Source: an uncultured Christensenella sp.
GTDB lineage: Bacteria > Bacillota > Clostridia > Christensenellales > UBA3700
Direction of reading: 5' to 3'
DNA length: 32,379 nucleotides
Assembly: GCA_910577845.1 (NCBI GenBank)
Contig: CAJTNA010000016.1
Span: forward strand, 1-32,379
The notes under the pieces were generated by a model. That model was not told where the DNA came from. It ran no database searches and saw nothing but the letters and a program-made list of their open reading frames with translations. Numbering within the stretch: position 1 is the stretch's first letter; each line of letters starts with the position of its first letter. The position numbers and the translations under genes were made by a program. Below, piece by piece: positions 26,927-32,379 of the stretch.

Positions 26927-27472
26927 TTAGAATCTGCAATACATTCCTATAGTCGTTAGTATGTAGCTTACAGTCCATTCATTTTGAATTATCTTTTTGC
27001 TGTACACACACATATATTTAGTTTTATTGAGCATTAGTAAAAGTTGCTTTTGCATTGAGATAATTTTTTTAAGTAATCTACAATAATCTTCCTCGTGGCT
27101 TAATATTGGTGCATAGCTGATTTTATTATCTGTAACGCTATAATAACATTTTAATGCTAAATTAGAATCGGTCTTTTTTAATTTAATAATATCCGCTATA
27201 TCGTCTTTTACATTGTGTGGAGCAGTAGTATATAATTGTTTAAGTGCCATTATCAAGTCTTGCTGTGCAAAATATATACGTTCAAACAATTTTGTTTGTT
27301 TTGGGTCGGTTCCACATTTTTTGCTTTTGCAAAGTGATATTGGTTGTGCTGGTGGCAAAGCACAAGGGTGCTTGCAATCTGTGCAAAGCAAGTTTTTACG
27401 GCGGTGCAACTCGTTATATTCTTTATTCATCATATTGATTTGCTCGTCTGAGGGCATTAAATCTAAATCCAT
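26927..27472 (-). CDS. Small cysteine-rich protein of unknown function
   Basis: This 181-residue protein was not recognised. Its N-terminal third carries a cysteine cluster (CTDCKHPC, then CKSKKC) that could bind zinc or an iron-sulfur cluster, followed by a helical, Lys/Leu-rich remainder (about residues 65-160). No signal peptide or membrane helix is evident, so a cytosolic location is likely. The ATG at 27472 is chosen because an AAGGAGG site lies 8 bases upstream; a TTG immediately before it is in frame but less likely. The gene is divergent from the adenine deaminase operon, which suggests but does not prove a regulatory link. Confidence 0.65.
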   Translation of the reverse strand: MDLDLMPSDEQINMMNKEYNELHRRKNLLCTDCKHPCALPPAQPISLCKSKKCGTDPKQTKLFERIYFAQQDLIMALKQLYTTAPHNVKDDIADIIKLKKTDSNLALKCYYSVTDNKISYAPILSHEEDYCRLLKKIISMQKQLLLMLNKTKYMCVYSKKIIQNEWTVSYILTTIGMYCRF

Positions 27473-27614
27473 CAAATTATCCTCCTTAGGGTATATTGTA
27501 TGCGACTAAGGTTTGTCTTTATGCAGGTATAAAAGTTTTTATTTGTTTTTAGTAAAATTATTATTATCTTGTATTAAAAACATATTTTACAATTGGAGTA
27601 AAGAAACTTTTATC

Positions 27615-27643
27615 TTGACTTTAAGTAGTATTAATGTTAAAAT
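27615..27643 (+). promoter_or_regulatory. Promoter of the adenine deaminase operon
   Basis: TTGACT (27615-27620) and TAAAAT (27638-27643) are spaced by 17 bases. The predicted leader is only about 14 bases and contains just the GAGGAA ribosome binding site, which leaves no room for a purine riboswitch. Confidence 0.78.
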
Positions 27644-27663
27644 AAAGGGGCAATGAGGAATGT

Positions 27664-29370
27664 ATGGAAAGATTAATAAAAGTAGCAATTGGTGATGAAA
27701 AGGCTGATTTGGTATTAAAAGGCGGTAATATTATTAATGTTTACACTGGTGAAATTGAAGTTGCTGATATTGCTATTTGTGACGGCTACATTGCTGGAAT
27801 AGGTGAATATTCTGGCTTGGTAGAGGAAAATATGCAAGGTAAGTATTTATCACCTGGGTTTATTGATGGACATTTGCATATTGAAAGCACTATGCTTTCA
27901 CCAGCTAACTTTGCAAAAGCTGTATTACCTTGGGGTACTACAACTGGTATTTGTGACCCTCACGAGATAGCAAATGTTTGCGGTGAGCAAGGAGTGCTTT
28001 ATATGATAAATGAGAGTAAACAAATGCCTTTTGATGCTATCTTTATGGTACCTAGTTGTGTTCCAGCTACTCCATACGAAAATAATGGTGCAACCATAGA
28101 TGCTAATGGCGTGGATAGGTTGTTAAATGTTTGTCACGGCGTAGGCGAATTTATGAATGCTCCAGGTGTTATTTATAGAGATAAAGATGTTATAAACAAA
28201 CTAAAACACGCCAAAAATCGGGGTGTAATTGTGGATGGACACTTTCCGCTTGCTCAAGGCAAAGAGTTAAATGCATATGTATCTGCTGGCATAAAAACCG
28301 ACCACGAATGTGTGGAATTGCAAGAGGCTTGTGCTAAATTAAGGCGTGGTATGTATGTACTTATTAGAGAAGGAAGTGCTACAAAAAATTTGCGTGACTT
28401 GTTTAGAGTGATTAACAGCAAAACTTTAAGGCGTTTGGTATTTTGCACTGATGATAAACAAGTGTATGAGTTACAAACTATAGGACATATTAATAACAAC
28501 ATTAAAATTGCAATACAAATGGGACTATCACCAGTTGATGCTATAACAATGGCAACTTTAAATGTGGCAGAGTGCTATAAGCTTGAGGATAGAGGTGCTT
28601 TAGCTCCTGGGAAAATAGCGGATATTGTTGTGCTTGATGATATTTACAATTTTAATATTCTACAAGTTTATAAAAAGGGTGTACTTGTTGCAAAAGACGG
28701 CAAAGCACTTTTTGAGGCAAAGACTTTATTTGACACAGCTACACGCAATACTGTTAATTGTAAGGATATTAATATTGAGGACTTTAGACTTAAATTAAAT
28801 AGTGACAAAGTTAGAGTTATTGGCATTGAACCGCATAATGTTACAACATCAAGTTTGGTGCGTAAGGTAAATGTAAAAGATGGTGAATATGTAAAGACAG
28901 ATGGAATATCTAAAATCTGTGTAATTGAAAGGCACAAAAGTACTGGCAAAATTGGTATCGGCTTGATTGAGGGGTATGGCATAACTAATGGTGCAGTAGC
29001 AATAAGTATTTCACACGATAGTCATAATATTATTGTTTGCGGTGATAATGATAAAGATATGCTACTTGCGGTTAATGAAATAAAAAGAGTTGGCGGTGGT
29101 ATGACTGCTGTGCATAATGGCAAAGTTTATGACACTTTAGGATTACCAATTGCAGGCTTAATGAGTGACTGCGATATTGACTACATTGCACAAAAAACAG
29201 AAAATTTAAATAAGTTTGCTTTATCAACTTTAAAAATAAGTCCTAGTGTGGAACCATTTATGACTTTATCGTTTATGGCATTGGTAGTTATTCCCGAACT
29301 AAAAATAAGTGATAAAGGTTTGTTTGAATATAAAACATTTAAGTTTGTACCAATAGAGGTGGAAGAATAA
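27664..29370 (+). CDS. ade: Adenine deaminase
   Basis: This 568-residue enzyme deaminates adenine to hypoxanthine and ammonia for purine salvage in the cytoplasm. It belongs to the amidohydrolase superfamily. It shows the AdeC-type metal motif GFIDGHLHIES (H70, H72), the downstream DPHEIANVCG segment, DGHFPLAQGKELNAYVSAGIKTDHE and the FCTDD strand-end aspartates. The C-terminal adenine deaminase domain is complete (GGMTAVHNGKVYDTLGLPIAGLMS). The length is typical of the Bacillus enzyme (just under 580). The ATG has a GAGGAA site 3 to 9 bases upstream. The stop overlaps the start of the next gene by one base, so the 433-residue protein is translated from the same message. Confidence 0.95.
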   Translation: MERLIKVAIGDEKADLVLKGGNIINVYTGEIEVADIAICDGYIAGIGEYSGLVEENMQGKYLSPGFIDGHLHIESTMLSPANFAKAVLPWGTTTGICDPHEIANVCGEQGVLYMINESKQMPFDAIFMVPSCVPATPYENNGATIDANGVDRLLNVCHGVGEFMNAPGVIYRDKDVINKLKHAKNRGVIVDGHFPLAQGKELNAYVSAGIKTDHECVELQEACAKLRRGMYVLIREGSATKNLRDLFRVINSKTLRRLVFCTDDKQVYELQTIGHINNNIKIAIQMGLSPVDAITMATLNVAECYKLEDRGALAPGKIADIVVLDDIYNFNILQVYKKGVLVAKDGKALFEAKTLFDTATRNTVNCKDINIEDFRLKLNSDKVRVIGIEPHNVTTSSLVRKVNVKDGEYVKTDGISKICVIERHKSTGKIGIGLIEGYGITNGAVAISISHDSHNIIVCGDNDKDMLLAVNEIKRVGGGMTAVHNGKVYDTLGLPIAGLMSDCDIDYIAQKTENLNKFALSTLKISPSVEPFMTLSFMALVVIPELKISDKGLFEYKTFKFVPIEVEE

Positions 29371-30671
29371 TGTTAAATATAAAAGATATAAGAAAAATTG
29401 AATGGAGCCAAGTAGAACCAGAACCACTGGGTGGTGATTTAGCAGAGGATTTAGGTAAAATAATAAACAAGTTTGTAAAGTATAGCCTGAATGACTGGTG
29501 GAAAGGTAAAGGCTTTAATAAAGAAAGTAAAAACGAATATCTTGCAATGAAAGGTCCTTATGATAGAGTGATAAGGCAGTCCGTTTATATAGCAAAAACT
29601 ATCTCAGCTTGCGTTAAATTCAAGTTTTATGATGAAAGTGAAGTTGGCTTTAAACTTTTTGTTGCACGTGATAGATATATGAAATTATTGCGGTCTTGCT
29701 TGTATCACCATAGTGCAAACATTAGCGGTGGTTGGGGGCTTAATGACGAACATTTGCAAGTAGTTACAGAATTACTTTATGTTTGTTGGCTTGTTTGGGA
29801 TAAATTGAACATCCGTGACCAACAACTTGCAATAAATGTGCTTAATAGTGAAATTAAAAAAGCTAAAGATTATGAAATTAATTACAACTTTAGTCCAGAT
29901 GGTAGCAGTAATGATTTATTTGAGTGTCAAACAATAGTAAATATGGATAATGCAAATTTATTATATCTAGCAAGTGTTATGATTAGTAAAAATTCACTTT
30001 CTGCTGAATTGCGTGAAAAAGCAATTTTAGCATATAGAGCTTGCTTCTCATCAAAAGAAGATAGTGATATGCAAGGCTACAATGTGGCAGAGGATATGCT
30101 TTTGTATAGGTTTGATACTCGTAGTCCATTTGCTATTAGCTATATTGGTGTTGGTATTAAAGCTTTTATATTCTCTAAAATTGCGGAACAAGATTTGCCA
30201 AGTGGTGTAACTCGTAATTTTAAGCAAATTTATTCTACATTTTATTCAAGCACAACTAATGATGATGGACGCAAAACTGGTTTGTTTACAATTTATGATA
30301 AGAAAAATCGCCCTCAAGGTGGAGTACTTTATCCTGATGGAATGAGAGGCGGTAAAGTCAATGAATCTGCTTTGTATGTAATGGATATATTTGCTTTTTG
30401 CTTAGGTGTTAGTGATGTTAATGATATAACACCTAGAGAATGGGCAAAAGTAAGAATGAAAGAAATTGAGAAAAACTTTAAAAAGAACTTTAAGTATACT
30501 ATACAAGGTTGCAATCAATATCGCTTTTTGCACGGCGAAGCTGTATGTTCGCAACTTGCTGATTGCTATTTGGCACTATTCTTATATCTCGTTGCTAAAA
30601 AAGCAGATAATAACTTTGTGGATAAATTCTCACGTGAGGAATATGGACAAGAACCAGATGGAGAGGCATAA
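29370..30671 (+). CDS. Uncharacterised 433-residue protein coupled to adenine deaminase
   Basis: I do not recognise this family. The protein has no signal peptide or membrane helix and appears mainly helical, with aromatic and charged patterns (SGGWGLNDEHLQVVTELLYVCW near 120, PDGMRGGKVNESALYVMD near 330, FLHGEAVCSQLADCYLALF near 390). This pattern loosely suggests a helical toroid such as an alpha/alpha barrel, but that is a weak impression. The ATG overlaps the ade stop (TAATG), with a GAGGTGG site about 7 bases upstream inside ade, so synthesis is tightly coupled to the deaminase. A role in purine or nucleoside handling is possible from context only. A strong terminator follows at 30696. 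Confidence 0.75.
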   Translation: MLNIKDIRKIEWSQVEPEPLGGDLAEDLGKIINKFVKYSLNDWWKGKGFNKESKNEYLAMKGPYDRVIRQSVYIAKTISACVKFKFYDESEVGFKLFVARDRYMKLLRSCLYHHSANISGGWGLNDEHLQVVTELLYVCWLVWDKLNIRDQQLAINVLNSEIKKAKDYEINYNFSPDGSSNDLFECQTIVNMDNANLLYLASVMISKNSLSAELREKAILAYRACFSSKEDSDMQGYNVAEDMLLYRFDTRSPFAISYIGVGIKAFIFSKIAEQDLPSGVTRNFKQIYSTFYSSTTNDDGRKTGLFTIYDKKNRPQGGVLYPDGMRGGKVNESALYVMDIFAFCLGVSDVNDITPREWAKVRMKEIEKNFKKNFKYTIQGCNQYRFLHGEAVCSQLADCYLALFLYLVAKKADNNFVDKFSREEYGQEPDGEA

Positions 30672-30695
30672 ATTTTTATTATAAAAATTAAAATT

Positions 30696-30730
30696 AATAA
30701 CAAGATATAAATGTATATCTTGTTATTTTT
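30696..30730 (+). terminator. Terminator of the ade operon
   Basis: A 14-bp perfect stem (AATAACAAGATATA at 30696-30709 with 30714-30727) has an AATG loop. The 3' arm ends in TTATT and is followed by more Ts, about 25 bases past the stop codon. Confidence 0.85.
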
Positions 30731-30919
30731 ATAAAGTGATATTTTAAAATCAATTAATTTAATTCCTAAAATTATTTTATTGTTTAATATGTTTGAATTT
30801 TAGGAATGGTTATTTTTAATTTAAAATGGATATATAAATATTTAAAAAAGTTAATAAATAATAAATATTATTTTAAGCCAGCAATTGGCTTGAACGATTA
30901 AATAATAACAACATAAACT

Positions 30920-30959
30920 AACAAGGCAAAAGTATAAATTTTGCCTTGTTTAATTTTTT
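30920..30959 (+). terminator. Second downstream terminator
   Basis: A 12-bp perfect stem (AACAAGGCAAAA at 30920-30931 with 30939-30950) has a 7-base loop and is followed by TAATTTTTT. Confidence 0.8.
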
Positions 30960-30992
30960 GTAAAGTCGTAAATTTGCAAAAAGTTAATTTTT

Positions 30993-31025
30993 AAAAATAC
31001 CCACCGAAAATCGGGGGTATTTTTT
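30993..31025. terminator. Bidirectional terminator bordering the invertible segment
   Basis: The arms 30993-31007 and 31011-31024 pair over 14 bp with one bulged A, with a poly-A on one side and a poly-T on the other. It would stop leftward transcription from the promoter in the invertible segment as well as rightward read-through. Confidence 0.8.
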
Positions 31026-31056
31026 GATAAATGTGCTAAATTATGTAAATTGGTGG

Positions 31057-31232
31057 TACATAGAATACATATATCTATGTACATATTATATGAATATTAT
31101 CTAATTAAATATATACATTTGTCAAGTATAAGATAAACAATTTGTAAAAAGTATAAATAAAGCTAACAAAAATCTTACAAAAACATAGCCGAAAAGCCCA
31201 ATTTATGTACATAGATATATGTATTCTTTGTA
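31057..31232. repeat. Invertible promoter element (inverton) with 29-bp inverted repeats
   Basis: The arms 31057-31085 and 31204-31232 are inverted copies with 28 of 29 positions matching; the inner 24 bases (31062-31085 and 31204-31227) are perfect. They enclose 118 bp containing a consensus promoter that now points left. Each arm also has an internal layout of 9-bp inverted half-sites around a 9-bp centre (GTACATAGA and TCTATGTAC at 31056-31064 and 31074-31082; two mismatches in the right copy). This resembles a tyrosine-recombinase site. Known invertons place a promoter between such repeats ahead of surface genes. No target-site duplication flanks it and no recombinase gene is in the window. 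Confidence 0.8.
31096..31125 (-). promoter_or_regulatory. Promoter inside the invertible segment, OFF orientation
   Basis: On the minus strand, TTGACA (31125-31120) and GATAAT (31101-31096) are spaced by 18 bases. It now fires left into the terminator at 30993-31025. Inversion about the repeat axis would put the -10 at 31188-31193 and the start site near 31200, about 55 bases before the ATG at 31256. No good rightward promoter is seen in the present orientation. Confidence 0.75.
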
Positions 31233-31255
31233 GCGGGAAATAGGAGGTTTTTGCT

Positions 31256-32379
31256 ATGATAAAAAAATAAAAAGAGTAGGAATAATCTTTTTAATAGTAG
31301 CCATTATTTGTCTTATGGCTATGGGTTGTTTAAGTGTTAATATCGTTACTAGTAATAGTAGCAATGTTAGCGTTTTGAGCAGTGAAAAAAGTGATTCCAC
31401 AATTTCAAATAATATAAGTATAAATGGTGGCTTGATATGTGAAAATACTTCTCGTGAAGAGAATGATAATGGCGGAGGACTTTGCGTTTCAACTGATTAA
31501 ATATTAAAAATAAGAGGAGGAATATTTTATAAAAATGTTTCTCATAGTTTGAGTGCTGATGGTGCAGGTATTGCATTAAGTGGTAGCAATATTACAGCTG
31601 ATATTACAAATGTATTAATTGCAAAAAATATCAATGTTGGTGGTTGACTGGCAGTAATAGTATTGGTGCAGGTGTAAGTATAAGTGGTGATATAGTTGCA
31701 AATATTTCTAATGCGAGAATAGAATATAATAGTGCTACACTTGCTGGTGGAGGCATTGCAGTATGGCAAGGAGTATTGAATTTATCAAATTCCTTTATAA
31801 CAAACAATACGGCTTTTGCAGGTGCTGGAATATATATTTTAAATAAAGCAAATTGTGACGTTAAAGTAAATAGTACAATTATAACAAATAATATTTCATC
31901 GCACGGGAGTGGGGTATGGTTATCTAATGATAGTTGTTTAACAATTGGTGATGGAACACAAATTTTTGACAACACAAATATTGACGAAGAAATGGATAAT
32001 ATTGAAATTGTAAGAGGTAAGATTATAATTGATGAAACTCTAATTAATACTAAAATTGGAATACACCAAACGACTATTAGTGCTTATACTACTGGATATT
32101 CAGCACATAATGGAAACACTGACCCAAACAATTACTTTTTTAGTGATTTAAGTGGTGAGATAGTTCATTTAAATAGTGCTGGTGAATTGGAACAAGCAAA
32201 AACAATTGCCTCAAGCAAGTATGATTATATTTATCTAGAGAATAATGAGCGTAAAAGTTATAAAGAGAATGGTTTAATACACGGCAATAATGATTTTGAT
32301 AAAAAACAAACATACAATGGTGGTAAATTGATATTAGGAAAAGTATCTGCTAATACAAGTGTGAATGATTTTGTAGCAA
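31256..32379 (+). pseudogene. Broken beta-helix surface lipoprotein gene, continues past the window
   Basis: An AGGAGG site (31242-31247) lies 8 bases before the ATG at 31256, but ATG-ATA-AAA-AAA-TAA stops after four codons. With one more A in the seven-A run (31261-31267) the frame gives a lipoprotein signal (LIVAIICLMAMGC, lipid Cys) and then Ser/Asn-rich beta-helix turns. That frame meets a TAA at 31498-31500 and continues with homologous-looking sequence (RGGIFYKNVSHSLSADGAGI) to a TGA at 31645. The helix repeats then resume in another frame (TGSNSIGAGVSISGD...GGGIAVWQG...GAGIYIL) and stay open to the window end. Three lesions mark a decayed gene or, less likely, assembly errors. The product would be a parallel beta-helix surface protein under the invertible promoter. 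Confidence 0.8.

Larger units (their letters stand above)
30672..31056. other. Intergenic region with three consecutive terminators
   Basis: After the 433-residue gene, three intrinsic-terminator-like hairpins occur at 30696, 30920 and 30993. An AAGCCA/TGGCTT hairpin near 30873-30889 lies between the first two. No gene is seen. The region insulates the ade operon from the switch locus. Confidence 0.6.

Noticed and set aside
27476..27663. Purine riboswitch upstream of adenine deaminase
   Set aside because: The predicted leader is only about 14 bases, and no purine aptamer pattern is visible.
31057..31232. Inverted repeats as a MITE or small insertion sequence
   Set aside because: No target-site duplication flanks the arms. 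The enclosed segment is essentially a promoter, and the spacing to the ribosome binding site fits a switch better than a transposon.
31256..32379. Programmed frameshifting to read the beta-helix gene
   Set aside because: Three separate lesions are present, one of them a plain in-frame nonsense codon, and no slippery site with a following structure was seen at the later frameshift.
1..32379. tRNA or rRNA genes
   Set aside because: No GTTCRA-type T-loop with matching acceptor arms and no rRNA-like GC-richer block was found on either strand by eye.

Overview
The window is an AT-rich bacterial segment that looks like a Gram-positive, low-GC Clostridia-type (Bacillota) chromosome, probably from an uncultured gut or rumen species. 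The supports are strong AGGAGG-type ribosome binding sites, consensus sigma-A promoters, a T-box riboswitch, lipoprotein and surface-protein signals without an outer-membrane apparatus, and long AT-rich intergenic stretches. No tRNA, rRNA, CRISPR array or insertion sequence was seen. The exact taxon cannot be fixed from this sequence.

Left part (1-12.5 kb): a minus-strand pair (condensation-fold acyltransferase plus a zinc-ribbon membrane protein) is divergent from a plus-strand GH2 beta-mannosidase-like gene whose usual acid/base Glu is replaced. Next is a minus-strand five-gene polyamine operon: XRE-cupin regulator, potA, potB, potC, potD. PotA carries a duplicated TOBE-like module and PotD has an extra C-terminal membrane segment and tail. 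A long non-coding stretch with 31-bp iterated dyads and large hairpins separates it from a minus-strand thioredoxin gene.

Middle part (12.5-26.8 kb): a 1319-residue secreted GLUG/InlB-type surface protein with a long leader is followed by a spaced TTACA...TGTAA repeat array. Then comes a 1156-codon gene that joins a cytosolic phosphoglycerate mutase (ApgM family) to an acidic linker, one membrane helix and an extracellular beta-rich region, with a good internal ribosome binding site at the junction. A cysteine-type T-box (specifier UGC, UGGA acceptor bulge) controls cysE-cysS. A GH26 mannanase-like lipoprotein gene follows without an intervening terminator, so mannan breakdown may be tied to cysteine status.

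Right part (26.9-32.4 kb): a small cysteine-rich protein gene is divergent from an operon of adenine deaminase and a translationally coupled 433-residue protein of unknown function. Three strong terminators follow. The standout locus comes next: a 29-bp inverted repeat pair (28/29 matching) flanks 118 bp holding a consensus promoter on the minus strand. It points away from a beta-helix lipoprotein gene and would drive that gene if the segment inverted. This has the layout of a phase-variation switch (inverton) in the OFF state. The gene it would control is broken by a one-base loss in a poly-A run at codon 4, a nonsense codon and a second frameshift. No recombinase gene lies in the window.
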